Shown here piece after piece: positions 1-8,469 of a DNA stretch of 64,000 bases. Source of the DNA: Rhizobium sp. ICMP 5592 (GTDB taxonomy: Bacteria; Pseudomonadota; Alphaproteobacteria; Rhizobiales; Rhizobiaceae); NCBI RefSeq assembly GCF_009498525.1, contig NZ_QSNT01000003.1, forward strand, positions 1,300,222 to 1,364,221, in the 5' to 3' direction. The notes below the pieces were generated by a model. The model made no database searches, was not told where the DNA came from, and was given only the letters and a program-made list of their open reading frames with translations. A program made the position numbers and the translations under genes. Numbering within the stretch: the first letter of the stretch is position 1; each line of letters begins with the position of its first letter.

Positions 1-821
1 AGCTATGGCATGTCGGCCGCATCTCGCATTCGTCGCACCAGCCCGGCGGTGCGGCACCGATCGCACCCTCGGCGATCGCCGCATCCGGTCAGGCCTTCAC
101 GGCCTCCTTCGAGCGCGTGCCCTTCGAGACGCCGCAGGCAATCGATATCGATCTGATGCCCTTGCTGATCGACGTCTACGCCCAGGCGGCTGCCAATGCG
201 AAGCAGGCCGGCTTCGACGGCGTCGAAATCCACGGCGCCAACGGCTATCTGATCGAACAATTCCTGCAGGCGCGCTCGAACCAGCGCACCGACCAATATG
301 GCGGCTCGATCGAGAACCGCACCCGGCTGCTGCTCGATGTCGTCGAGGCGGTTTCCAAGGTCTGGGGCTCCAATCGCGTCGGCGTCCGCCTCTCCCCTTT
401 CGGCATTGCCAATGATAGCGGCGAGGACGATCCGCTCAGGCTCTACGGCCATGTTATCCGTGAACTCGACCGGCTGCATCTTGCCTATCTGCACCTGATC
501 GAGCCACGCGCCAGCGGCGCCGGCCAGGCCGAAGTCGACCACAAGAACGTGCCGTCGGCCGCCGAACTCTTCCGCCCAGCCTGGTCGGGAACGCTGATCG
601 CCGCCGGCAATTTCAAGCCCGAGACCGCCGAGGCAGCCCTTGCCGCCGGTCATGCCGACGCCATCGCCTTCGGCCGCCTGTTCATCGCCAATCCGGATCT
701 GCCGGAGCGCATTCGCCAGGGAGCGCCCCTCACCCCCTATCATCGCCCAACCTTCTATGGCGGCGGCGCCGAGGGCTATACGGACTATCCGACACTCGAC
801 GCCAGGGAGGCAGCGGAATAG
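1..821 (+). CDS. NADH:flavin oxidoreductase / Old Yellow Enzyme family (5' end missing)
   Basis: This is the C-terminal part of an FMN-dependent ene-reductase of the Old Yellow Enzyme (NemA-like) family; the gene starts before the window and is read from base 3. The frame opens with LWHVGRISH, the typical OYE segment near the flavin, followed by FDGVEIHGANGYLIEQF, the QRTDQYGGSIENR loop, VGVRLSP, and ADAIAFGRLFIANPDLPER, the phosphate-binding region near the C-terminus. Such enzymes reduce activated C=C bonds or nitro compounds in the cytoplasm; the substrate cannot be told from sequence. The stop codon at 819-821 abuts the next reading frame, so it is probably co-transcribed with the SDR gene downstream. 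Confidence 0.93.
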   Translation, partial: LWHVGRISHSSHQPGGAAPIAPSAIAASGQAFTASFERVPFETPQAIDIDLMPLLIDVYAQAAANAKQAGFDGVEIHGANGYLIEQFLQARSNQRTDQYGGSIENRTRLLLDVVEAVSKVWGSNRVGVRLSPFGIANDSGEDDPLRLYGHVIRELDRLHLAYLHLIEPRASGAGQAEVDHKNVPSAAELFRPAWSGTLIAAGNFKPETAEAALAAGHADAIAFGRLFIANPDLPERIRQGAPLTPYHRPTFYGGGAEGYTDYPTLDAREAAE

Positions 822-846
822 CACGCCAAGCGCCATCATCGTTGGA

Positions 847-1545
847 GTGGGAGCCGAACAAGGGCTTGGCGCGGCGCTATGCCGGCTGCTGGCCGACAAG
901 GGCTATCACGTCGTCATCGCCGGCCGGACCCTGGACAAGATCGCCAGGGTCGCCGACGGCATCAATGCCTCTGGCGGCAGCGCCGAAGCAATCGAGACCG
1001 ATGCGACCGACGAAGCCGCCGTGACGCGGCTGTTTGACCATGCGTTTGCGCCGCGAAATGAGATCGACCCGCCCGACTTCATCGTCTTCAACGCCGGTAT
1101 CAACCGCCCGATCGGCTTTCGCGACGTCACTGCCGCCGAGTTCGAGGAATTCTGGCGCATCTGCTGCTTCGGCGGCTTTCTCGTCGGGCGCGAGGCCACC
1201 CGACATCTCGCTCCCCTTGGACGCGGCACCGTGATCTTCACCGGTGCGTCAGCAAGCCTACGCGGCAAGGCCGGCTATGCACAATTTGCCGCCGCCAAGG
1301 CGGGCTTGCGAATGATCAGCCAGAGCATGGCGCGGGAATTCGGACCGCAAGGCCTGCATGTCGCTCACACCATCATCGATGGCGGCATCGACGGCGCGAG
1401 ATTGCGGTTGAGGCGGCCGGATATGCAGACCGACGGCCTGCTCAACATCGACGCCATCGCCGAGACCTACTGGCACATCCACCGCCAGCATCCCTCCGCC
1501 TGGACCCAGGAAATCGACCTGCGCCCGTATAAGGAAAATTTCTGA
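847..1545 (+). CDS. SDR family oxidoreductase with damaged start and FxxxK active site
   Basis: A short-chain dehydrogenase-like protein of about 235 residues. The Rossmann glycine motif reads VGVGAEQGLG, the NAG-like motif is FNAGI, and the substrate-side strand is VIFTGASAS. The usual catalytic YxxxK reads FAAAK here, so the catalytic tyrosine appears to be phenylalanine. The frame is open well upstream but no ATG lies at the expected place: homology-like sequence begins near 820 (STPSAIIVGVG), whereas the first in-frame standard start after the upstream gene is GTG at 847, which would cut off the first beta strand. One missing G at about 819 would restore an ATG overlapping the upstream stop. 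It is listed from 847 for lack of a better start; the protein may really begin at about 818. Confidence 0.75.
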   Translation: MGAEQGLGAALCRLLADKGYHVVIAGRTLDKIARVADGINASGGSAEAIETDATDEAAVTRLFDHAFAPRNEIDPPDFIVFNAGINRPIGFRDVTAAEFEEFWRICCFGGFLVGREATRHLAPLGRGTVIFTGASASLRGKAGYAQFAAAKAGLRMISQSMAREFGPQGLHVAHTIIDGGIDGARLRLRRPDMQTDGLLNIDAIAETYWHIHRQHPSAWTQEIDLRPYKENF

Positions 1546-1566
1546 GGCCAGCACACAGCGCGGATC

Positions 1567-1866
1567 CTAACAGTTTCGCGAAAGGGCTTTCGCGAGGTTG
1601 AGAAACTTTGTCTGCATAACATCGCACTGGTCGCGACGACCGCCGCTTGCATCGCGCGCCACGTCAGGCATTTCGCTCGAGATCGTGAAGGACCATGCGG
1701 ACGGACGCTTTCGGCGATGTTGGAAGAAGCGAGCAAGGCGGCCGAGAACACCCTGCGAGCCGCCGCGAGCCTGATCTTCAGGGGAGGATGGCTCCACAGC
1801 ATTCGGGTTGGCGGGATCACCCCAGCGCTCATTGTAGAGATCCTTGAAGAAATCATTGGTCAGCAT
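1567..1866 (-). pseudogene. Small ORF divergent from lacI-type gene, probably a decayed gene
   Basis: An open frame of 99 codons starts with ATG at 1866 (MLTNDFFKDLYNERWGDP) only 15 bases from a perfect palindromic operator. I do not recognise the product. The first 40 or so residues look protein-like, but the rest (RRKRPSAW, GGRRDQCDV) reads like out-of-frame sequence, and other minus-strand frames in the same region are also open. It may be the 5' stub of the original target gene of the neighbouring LacI-type regulator, the remainder having been lost by deletion and frameshift. It could equally be a short functional ORF or chance. Confidence 0.3.
1577..1594 (+). terminator. Possible terminator after the SDR gene
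   Basis: A perfect 8-bp inverted repeat, CGCGAAAG and CTTTCGCG with a GG spacer, lies 32 bases after the SDR stop. There is no clean T-run, so Rho-independent termination is only a possibility. Confidence 0.3.
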
Positions 1867-1880
1867 AGAGGTAAACTTTC

Positions 1881-1902
1881 AATATTGAATCGATTCAATA
1901 TT
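1881..1902. promoter_or_regulatory. Perfect 22-bp palindromic operator, LacI type
   Basis: The half-site AATATTGAATC is followed directly by its exact reverse complement. The central CG flanked by AAT/ATT is typical of LacI/GalR-family operators. It sits between the divergent ORF start at 1866 and the lacI-type gene starting at 2022. Confidence 0.75.
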
Positions 1903-1916
1903 GGTGTGAATTGCCG

Positions 1917-1932
1917 ATTGAATCGGTTCAAT
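1917..1932. promoter_or_regulatory. Second LacI-type operator
   Basis: ATTGAATCGGTTCAAT is the core of the palindrome at 1881-1902 with one mismatched pair. Centre-to-centre spacing from the first operator is about 33 bases, roughly three helical turns, which suits cooperative binding. Confidence 0.6.
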
Positions 1933-1963
1933 ATTACTCTTGAGAATTCTCGCGTCAAGCGGA

Positions 1964-1979
1964 ATTGAACCGATACAAT
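1964..1979. promoter_or_regulatory. Third, degenerate LacI-type operator
   Basis: ATTGAACCGATACAAT matches the same dyad with two mismatched pairs. Its centre is about 47 bases from that of the second copy and it lies just upstream of the regulator gene, consistent with autoregulation. Confidence 0.45.
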
Positions 1980-2021
1980 TTCGTGCTAAGGTGCCCCGGC
2001 GTAGAAACGGAGGCGTTATTG

Positions 2022-3077
2022 GTGAAGGGCACCATCAAGCTCGCAGATGTCGCCAAGGCGGCGGGGGTATCGCAGGGAACGGCCTCCAATGTTTTCAGCC
2101 GACCGGATGTAGTCCGCGAGGAGGTGCGCGAGCACGTCCTCGAAACGGCCAGACAGCTCGGATATCCCGGCCCGAGCCTCACGGGACGATTGCTGCGTGC
2201 CGGAAAGGTCAATGCCATCGGCGTCGCCGCCGTGGAGCCGCTCGCCTATTTTTTTGACGATCCCTGGGCAAGAGCCCTCCTGGCAGCCGTTGCTCAGGTT
2301 TGCGATGCCAGCGGCACCGGGCTTGCGCTGGTTTCGGCCAAGGACCGGCAGAAGCTGGATTGGAACATCAAGAGCGCTCTGGTGGACGGCTTCATCCTAT
2401 TGTGCGTGGAAGCCGGCGAGAAACTTGTGCAGCTGACGCGCGAGCGGCAATTGCCCTTCATTGCCCTGGCATTGAATGACGACGATCCGTCGATCCCGTC
2501 GATCGGCGTGAACAATGTCGGGGGAGCTGCGGCAGCCGCCACACACCTGGCGGAACTGGGCCATCGGCGTCTTGCCGTCCTTGCTACCAAATTCGTCAAC
2601 GACCATGTCGGGCTGGTCGGCACTGGTGAAATCGAGCGGGCGATCTATTCGACTTCGCGCCATCGCGCCATCGGCTATTGGCAGGCGCTCGAGGAGTTTG
2701 GCATCCAGCGCCATGATGTTCCGATCTACGAGACGAACAACGACAAGACGAGTGTCGAGACATGCCTCGAGCATCTGTTTTCGGCGCCGAAGCCGCCGAC
2801 CGCCATTCTGGCAATGTCGGACAACATCGCAATACTGGCCATGAGCTGGCTAGCGACACGAGGGCTTGCCGTTCCCGAAGACGTCTCGATCGTTGGCTTC
2901 GATGGTGTCCCGGAGGGCAGTATGGTGGAGCCGGGCTTGACGACGGTGGCGCAGCCCTTTGCCGAAATCGCGCAACGTGCCGTGCAGGCGGTTCTGGAAG
3001 ACGCCATGCCAACCAAGCGCGAGATGATCGATGTGACCCTGGTGGTGCGCGGCAGCACTGCGGTGCCGAAAACATGA
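2022..3077 (+). CDS. LacI/GalR family transcriptional regulator
   Basis: A DNA-binding repressor of about 351 residues. The N-terminal helix-turn-helix reads IKLADVAKAAGVSQGTASNV with the hinge region through SLTGRLLRAGKVNAIGV, followed by a periplasmic-binding-protein-like effector domain ending in the typical VSIVGFDGVPEG segment. The frame is open from 1965, but GTG at 2022 has a GGAGG ribosome site 8 bases upstream and places the HTH at the N-terminus as usual; TTG at 2019 is a less well spaced alternative. Three dyads just upstream are probable operators. The effector is unknown; the pairing with OYE and SDR genes hints at control of a small catabolic set. Confidence 0.92.
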   Translation: MKGTIKLADVAKAAGVSQGTASNVFSRPDVVREEVREHVLETARQLGYPGPSLTGRLLRAGKVNAIGVAAVEPLAYFFDDPWARALLAAVAQVCDASGTGLALVSAKDRQKLDWNIKSALVDGFILLCVEAGEKLVQLTRERQLPFIALALNDDDPSIPSIGVNNVGGAAAAATHLAELGHRRLAVLATKFVNDHVGLVGTGEIERAIYSTSRHRAIGYWQALEEFGIQRHDVPIYETNNDKTSVETCLEHLFSAPKPPTAILAMSDNIAILAMSWLATRGLAVPEDVSIVGFDGVPEGSMVEPGLTTVAQPFAEIAQRAVQAVLEDAMPTKREMIDVTLVVRGSTAVPKT

Positions 3078-3177
3078 AGTCGCGTTAGCACAACCCGCAA
3101 AGTGTGCCGGACTCTCGCATCCTATTTCAATAACATATCTGCTCGCTGTTATAGAGACTGCCGCAGACCTACGGACC

Positions 3178-5343
3178 CTAGCCGGCCTGCTGCTCGATAT
3201 TCGCAGTCCGCATCTCGATCATCTGCCGGGCGGCAGCCGCGGCGGCATCCCGGTCACTTGCCACCTGCACCGTCGGAAAGGCGAACTGGATGCCGTTTTC
3301 GTCGAAGGCCCGCTTGATCATCGCCAAGGCGTTGCGGCGGATGACGGAGAGTTCGTTTGGCTTGGCGGTAAGCGCCAGCCGGATCTCGATCGCGAAATCA
3401 CCGAACTGCTCGACCCCCTTCATCTTCAGCGTCTGGATGATGTTGGGAGCGAGTTCGGGATCGTCGAGCAGGCGCTGGCCGATCTCCTTGATGATCCGCT
3501 TCATCTTGACCAGATCGGTATCATAGGTGACCTTGACGATGATCTTGTCGATCGCCCAGTCGCGGTTCATGTTGTTGACCGCGCCGAGCGAGCCGAAGGG
3601 GATGGTCGCCAGCGGACCGCGCTGGTGGCGCAGCTTGACGGACCGCAGGCTGAAGGATTCCACCACGCCCTTGTGGCTGCCGCTCTCGATATATTCGCCA
3701 ACACGGAAAGCATCGTCCCAGAGATAGAAGATACCGCTGATGACGTCCTTGACGATGGTCTGCGCGCCGAAACCGACGGCAACACCCACTACGCCGGCGC
3801 CGGCGATCAGCGGCCCGATCTGGATGCCGAGCCCCGACAGTACCATCATGATGGCGATGATGCCGATGACAACAGCGAGGATATTGCGGAAGATCGGCAG
3901 CAGGGTCTGAAGCCGGGCGCGGCTGGCCTTCAGTTCCTCGGAATCGGTTGCCAGCGCCGACGATTGCACCAGCCTGCCGTCGATATAGGTTTTCGTCAGA
4001 TGCCAGACGAGATCGGCGACGAGCAGAATGACGATGCCGCCAAGAACGCCCCGCGCGATGCGGTCGACGATCGATGCGCTGCCGCCCATCATCGCATTCG
4101 CCTCGACCCCCAGCATCCGGCCAAGCCAGAGAGCGGCAAAGGCGATGATCACCGCACGCACGCCGCGATCGAGAAGCACGCTGGCAAGCTTGCCGGTGCC
4201 GAAAATGCCGTCGGCGGCATCGTGCAGCGCCTCGATCGCCTGCGTCGACACGGAAAGGGCCTTCGGCAGCAGAATGACGTAGATACCGACCCAAAGCAGA
4301 CCATCGAAACCGGCCACCCAGAGGCCCCAAAGTGCCGCGAAAAAGATCGTCAGCAGCCAGGAGACGGTCTTTGTCCCCTGCCTTCCCGCCGCGACGGGCC
4401 GCGACCAGACCGCCTCGACCGCGATCAGGAACAGGCCGATTCCCAGCGCATAGCCGATGAGAGCCCGGGCGCCGAAAGAGAAGCCGAGCGACATGATGGC
4501 CTGCATCACCGCCCAGCCGCAGGCAAAATAGATGACGAACAGGGTACAGCGCCGATACCAATAATTTGCCACCCGCCGGCGTTCGGCGATGCGGGCGACG
4601 CCGCCGTCCTCGTCCAGAACATCGCTCGTCCGGCGCATGGCGGCCAGCTCCATCAGCAGCCTGCCGATGGCGATCGCCAGCCGGATCGACACCAGCGCGA
4701 TGACGCAGGCGATGGCGAAGTTTTCGATGACCGGCGGCCAATCGAAGGCGAGAAGCGGGATGAGCGTCGCCAGGCCATGAACGATCGCCGGCACCACGCC
4801 GCCCATGAACTGGAACCGCGCCGCCTGCAATGCCGTCTCCTCGCCCTCCGCCCTCTCGGTGAGCCGCGTGTGCTTGGCATTGATGAGGCGGGCGACCACC
4901 AGTTCGGCCACCATTCCCAAGAAGAACAGGAGCACCACCTGGATGCCGATGCGCAGCGCGCCAACCGCCTGCCCTTCGCCCTCAAGCTTCTGGGATGCGG
5001 TCATCACTTCCGACGGCAAGGTCATCACGGCGCCGGACACGACCTCCAGATGATGCCGCGTATGACCCAGCATGCCCGACAGCACCGACATCTGATCGCT
5101 GCCGCTCGCCCCGGAGGCTCCGGTCGCGGCGGGAGCGGGATTCACCTGCGCCGCAAGCCATTGCTTGACGTCGGGCTCGTTCATCAACTGGATGAGTTCG
5201 CGCACCTTTTCCGGCGGCGGCGCGGCAACGGCGGCCGGCGTTGGGGTTACCGCCTGCGCGAGGGCTACGGCCGGCGCGGCAAATCCAAACAGACACAGAA
5301 GCAATATCCAGACCGACCGTCTGCCGCCGCCGACAATACGCAT
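3178..5343 (-). CDS. MscS family mechanosensitive channel
   Basis: A 721-residue inner-membrane channel of the MscS superfamily that should release solutes on hypo-osmotic shock. The ATG at 5343 begins MRIVGGGRRSVWILLLCLFG, a signal peptide ending near AVALAQ; upstream in-frame codons lack such a sequence. A periplasmic stretch follows, then a series of hydrophobic segments, and the conserved MscS pore and beta domain in the C-terminal third: IAGAGVVGVAVGFGAQTIV (glycine/alanine-rich pore helix), then DVISGIFYLWDDAFRVGEYI and IPFGSLGAVNN. It is far longer than the E. coli MscS of 286 residues and belongs to the large multi-TM class. It is transcribed alone and divergent from the next gene. 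Confidence 0.9.
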   Translation of the reverse strand: MRIVGGGRRSVWILLLCLFGFAAPAVALAQAVTPTPAAVAAPPPEKVRELIQLMNEPDVKQWLAAQVNPAPAATGASGASGSDQMSVLSGMLGHTRHHLEVVSGAVMTLPSEVMTASQKLEGEGQAVGALRIGIQVVLLFFLGMVAELVVARLINAKHTRLTERAEGEETALQAARFQFMGGVVPAIVHGLATLIPLLAFDWPPVIENFAIACVIALVSIRLAIAIGRLLMELAAMRRTSDVLDEDGGVARIAERRRVANYWYRRCTLFVIYFACGWAVMQAIMSLGFSFGARALIGYALGIGLFLIAVEAVWSRPVAAGRQGTKTVSWLLTIFFAALWGLWVAGFDGLLWVGIYVILLPKALSVSTQAIEALHDAADGIFGTGKLASVLLDRGVRAVIIAFAALWLGRMLGVEANAMMGGSASIVDRIARGVLGGIVILLVADLVWHLTKTYIDGRLVQSSALATDSEELKASRARLQTLLPIFRNILAVVIGIIAIMMVLSGLGIQIGPLIAGAGVVGVAVGFGAQTIVKDVISGIFYLWDDAFRVGEYIESGSHKGVVESFSLRSVKLRHQRGPLATIPFGSLGAVNNMNRDWAIDKIIVKVTYDTDLVKMKRIIKEIGQRLLDDPELAPNIIQTLKMKGVEQFGDFAIEIRLALTAKPNELSVIRRNALAMIKRAFDENGIQFAFPTVQVASDRDAAAAAARQMIEMRTANIEQQAG

Positions 5344-5521
5344 ATATGCTGCCCTTCCCCACACTCGGCCGCCCGGCCCGTTACCGCACACTATACGCCT
5401 TTTTTGCGCGGACAAGCAGGCACTTACGCAGATCCGCAATGCAGCCGGCAACGGCATTGCACGCCAGCGCGCGGCGCGCTAGGTTTTGCCGGGAAACCGT
5501 TTGGTGGCTGGGGATAGGCGC

Positions 5522-6481
5522 GTGCTCAATGTCCTGAAAAAGCTCTTCGGCAGGGCCAGACGATCACAGACTCGCATGGGTGAACCGGCTCCGCCTTCAC
5601 CACCAACCGACAGCCGGCCGCGCGCGATCAAAAGCCTCGACCTCAATATTCCCGACGCAGCGCTACAGGACGAGGCGCGCTTCGCGGCCTATCTGCAGGA
5701 GCGGCTGCCATTCTTCGGCGATGTGCTGAAAGTGGACTATGATCCGGGCGCCGGCAGCCTGACGCTGCATAGCCGCAACGGCGACACGATGACGAAATTC
5801 CTGAACAATGCGCTGCTGGCGCTACGCGAGAAACAGGGCCAGGCGCGCGCCCAGGCTTTGCTCCATTATCTCAACATGACGGAAACAGTCGATGGCGCGG
5901 GCGATCTCGGCAAGGTTCTGCCGGTGCTGAAGTCGCGCAGCTTCGTTGACGTGGCGCGACTTCAGATGATGCAGGCGGTCCGAGACGAACCCGAGCCGCC
6001 GCAATTCGTCTATCTCGACGAGGCCGAGGATCTGGTCAAGCTGTTCGTGGTCAACGGTGAAACGACGGTCAGCTACGTGATGACCAGCACGCTGGACCAT
6101 TGGGGCATGGACGCCGGCGAACTGGCGGAAACAGCTCAGGACAATTTCCAGAAATTCCTGTCGACGACCGGCGTCCAGATCGTCAAGCGCAGTCAGTTCC
6201 AATATGTCGAGATCGACGGTCAATTCGAATCCAGCGTCGCCTTCCTACCGAAATTCTGGGCGCAGGTGCAGGACCAGTCCGGCGGCGCGGCCCCCATCGC
6301 CGCCTTCCTCTCCCGCGACAAGGTCTTCTTCACCCACGAGAACGATATCAAGGGTTTGCAGCTGCTCGAGCTGATCAGCGCCGATCTCAGCGACGTACCC
6401 TATGTTATTTCGCCGGATCAGTATCGCTGGGAAGACGGGAAATGGTCGCTGTTCAAGCGGGTGGGGCGGACGATGCAGTAG
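5522..6481 (+). CDS. DUF1444 (YtpQ-like) family protein
   Basis: A soluble protein of about 319 residues without a clear signal peptide or membrane segment. Overall character (SRSFVDVARLQMMQA, VYLDEAEDLVKLFVVN, FFTHENDIKGLQLLELI) resembles the DUF1444/YtpQ group of unknown function; this is recognition by eye and only moderately certain. GTG at 5522 is chosen because a GGGGAT-like ribosome site lies about 9 bases upstream and the product then starts with a basic amphipathic stretch (LNVLKKLFGRARR). An ATG at 5486 would add 12 residues. It ends 11 bases from the convergent toxin gene. Confidence 0.7.
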   Translation: MLNVLKKLFGRARRSQTRMGEPAPPSPPTDSRPRAIKSLDLNIPDAALQDEARFAAYLQERLPFFGDVLKVDYDPGAGSLTLHSRNGDTMTKFLNNALLALREKQGQARAQALLHYLNMTETVDGAGDLGKVLPVLKSRSFVDVARLQMMQAVRDEPEPPQFVYLDEAEDLVKLFVVNGETTVSYVMTSTLDHWGMDAGELAETAQDNFQKFLSTTGVQIVKRSQFQYVEIDGQFESSVAFLPKFWAQVQDQSGGAAPIAAFLSRDKVFFTHENDIKGLQLLELISADLSDVPYVISPDQYRWEDGKWSLFKRVGRTMQ

Positions 6482-6492
6482 ACGGGACTGTG

Positions 6493-6786
6493 TTACTTGT
6501 ATCCGTCTTCGCGACCATGGCGGATAGCCGCTATGAGCACTTCATCGCCAATATACCGGTAGAGAACAACATAGCCGTCGCGCCCAAATTTGACGATGAG
6601 CTCTCTTAATCCTTGACGCGAGTCTTCCACTGGCCGACCCATATCGGGCTGGTTCGACAACATCTGGATTGTTTGAATGATCTTCGTCGAAGCATTCTTC
6701 GCGGAGGCAGCATTCTTGGGCTGCAAAAACTGTCTCATTCGCTCAAGATCGCGAAGAGCACGCTGAGTCAACCTTACCGATGGCAT
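6493..6786 (-). CDS. RelE/ParE family toxin
   Basis: A 97-residue toxin of the RelE/ParE fold. Diagnostic features are the N-terminal helices VRLTQRALRDLERMRQFL, the GRPVEDSRQGLRELIV turn and the C-terminal strand VLIAAIRHGREDGYK, which ends in the R-H-x-R-E-D motif of the ParE branch. ParE toxins inhibit gyrase and RelE toxins cleave mRNA; the sequence alone does not settle which applies. Its start overlaps the end of the antitoxin gene by 13 bases, the normal antitoxin-first order, so translation is coupled. Confidence 0.9.
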   Translation of the reverse strand: MPSVRLTQRALRDLERMRQFLQPKNAASAKNASTKIIQTIQMLSNQPDMGRPVEDSRQGLRELIVKFGRDGYVVLYRYIGDEVLIAAIRHGREDGYK

Positions 6787-7058
6787 TCAGGCGGGGCCTT
6801 CTCATCCTCATCGCCCCACGTCTCAAGCCATGCAATGACTTCGTCACCCGTCACATGCAGGCCAGTCGCCTCATACTCATCCAAGGAAAGGCGCCCATCC
6901 CGAAGGAGAGAATCGCGCTTCTCTTCACGATCCACATATTGCTCGACGGCTTCTTTAAGAAGCCGATCCGGCTGGCGGTGGCGGCTGGCCGCCAATTTCT
7001 CGAGCCGCTCGTTCACCTCAGGATCAATCTCTACACTGGCTTTCAAAGCGGATGACAT
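6774..7058 (-). CDS. Ribbon-helix-helix antitoxin (ParD/CopG-like)
   Basis: A 94-residue antitoxin. The N-terminus (ALKASVEIDPEVNERLEKLA, then RLLKEAVEQYVDREE) is a ribbon-helix-helix DNA-binding domain and the acidic C-terminus (TWGDEDEKAPPE) should wrap the toxin. A good ribosome site, AGGAGAA, lies before the ATG at 7058. A tandem 19-bp repeat just upstream overlaps the likely promoter and is the probable autoregulatory operator. Confidence 0.9.
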   Translation of the reverse strand: MSSALKASVEIDPEVNERLEKLAASRHRQPDRLLKEAVEQYVDREEKRDSLLRDGRLSLDEYEATGLHVTGDEVIAWLETWGDEDEKAPPECHR

Positions 7059-7089
7059 CGAATTCTCCTGCGCAGACTATGCCTTCAAT

Positions 7090-7127
7090 ATAGTAACAGG
7101 ACCTCATGATAGTAACAGGACCTCATG
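7090..7127. repeat. Tandem 19-bp repeat, probable toxin-antitoxin operator
   Basis: ATAGTAACAGGACCTCATG occurs twice with no spacer, at 7090-7108 and 7109-7127. It lies 32-69 bases upstream of the antitoxin start, where -35/-10 elements would be expected on the minus strand (TATATT near 7088). Paired sites of this kind suit cooperative binding of RHH dimers. Confidence 0.65.
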
Positions 7128-7164
7128 CAAAGAACCATAAGTTGGTTCTCTTGGGATACCGCCG

Positions 7165-8469
7165 CTAAACCAGCACCTCATGATCGACCCGGTCCTCGGC
7201 GCCGAAGAATTTCAGGTAGCGTTCGACCTCGGACGGTTCGCCGGTCGCCTTCTGCGGATTGTCGGAGAGCTTGACGGCCGGGCGGCCGTTGGCCTCGATG
7301 ACCTTGCAGACGATCGAGATCGGGTTGAGGCCGTGGATTTCGGTGGGTGCGCAGCCGGCGAAATCATTGGTCAGGTTGGTGCCCCAGCCGAAGCCCATGC
7401 GTACGCGGCCTTCGAAATGCTTGTAGGTGGCGATGATCGCGTCGACGTCGAGACCGTCGGAGAAGATCAGAAGCTTCTGGCGCGGATCGCGGCCCATCTT
7501 CTTCCACCAGTCGATGATCTTCTCGCCGCCTTCGATCGGCGGGGCGCTGTCCGGACGGAAGCCGGTCCAGTCGGCCACCCATTCCGGCGCGTTGCGCAGG
7601 AAGGAGGCCGTGCCGAAGGCGTCGGGCAGGACCACCAGCAGGTTGCCGCCATAGAGGCGGTTCCAGTCGCGCAGCACCTTGTATGGCGCCTTGCCGAGCT
7701 CCTCGTCGGTCTTGGCAAGGGCAGCGGCCACCATCGGCAGCTCATGCGCGTTGGTGCCGACGGCTTCGAGATCGGAATCCATGGCGAGCAACACGTTGCT
7801 CGTGCCGGTGAAAGCGTGGGGAACACCTTCCTTCAGCGCCTCGACGCACCAGCGCTGCCACAGGAAGCTATGGCGGCGGCGCGTGCCGAAATCGGAAATG
7901 TGCAGATCGGGCAATTCCCTCAGCCGCTCGACCTTCTCCCACATCTTCGCCTTGGCGCGCGCATAGAGGACATCGAGCGTGAAAGGACCGAGCGCCTTCA
8001 GCGCCGTACGCGAACGAAGCTCGTTGATGATCGCGAGTGCGGGAATTTCCCACATGGTCGTTTCCTTCCACGAGCCGTGGAAGTCGAGAACATACTGGCC
8101 GTCGCGCTTCGAGAGCTCATAGTCGGGAAGCTGGAAATTCGACAGCCAGGTGAGGAATTCCGGCTCGAAGATCTGGGCGCGGCCGTAAAAACTGTTACCG
8201 GCCAGCCAGATCATTTCCTTCTTCGAAAGCCGGAGCGTGCGGGCGTGGTCGAGCTGCTCGCGCAACTCCTTCTCGTCGATCACCTCGGCGAGCCGGACGC
8301 TCTTGGTGCGGTTGATCAGGGAGAAGGTGGCGTCGACGTCCGGATAGAGCTTCCAGATCATCTGCAGCATCAAGAGCTTATAGAAATCCGTATCGATCAG
8401 GCTGCGGACGATCGGGTCGAGCTTCCAGGTATGATTATAGACACGGGTGGCAATATCCGTCTTGGTCAT
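7165..8469 (-). CDS. pncB: Nicotinate phosphoribosyltransferase
   Basis: PncB converts nicotinate and PRPP to nicotinate mononucleotide in the NAD salvage pathway, using ATP, in the cytoplasm. At 434 residues it has normal length. Recognisable segments are SLIDTDFYKLLMLQ at the N-terminus, FGTRRRHSF, the GTSNVLLA stretch, NAHELPM carrying the histidine that is phosphorylated in this family, and FSDGLDVD with GFGWGTNLTND in the phosphate-binding C-terminal half. It is transcribed singly from the 195-base gap to its right. Confidence 0.97.
   Translation of the reverse strand: MTKTDIATRVYNHTWKLDPIVRSLIDTDFYKLLMLQMIWKLYPDVDATFSLINRTKSVRLAEVIDEKELREQLDHARTLRLSKKEMIWLAGNSFYGRAQIFEPEFLTWLSNFQLPDYELSKRDGQYVLDFHGSWKETTMWEIPALAIINELRSRTALKALGPFTLDVLYARAKAKMWEKVERLRELPDLHISDFGTRRRHSFLWQRWCVEALKEGVPHAFTGTSNVLLAMDSDLEAVGTNAHELPMVAAALAKTDEELGKAPYKVLRDWNRLYGGNLLVVLPDAFGTASFLRNAPEWVADWTGFRPDSAPPIEGGEKIIDWWKKMGRDPRQKLLIFSDGLDVDAIIATYKHFEGRVRMGFGWGTNLTNDFAGCAPTEIHGLNPISIVCKVIEANGRPAVKLSDNPQKATGEPSEVERYLKFFGAEDRVDHEVLV

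Noticed and set aside
3625..5517. Long plus-strand open frame opposite the MscS gene
   Set aside because: It is rich in His/Asp/Gln/Arg with no family resemblance; it is the antisense shadow of a well-recognised gene in high-GC DNA.
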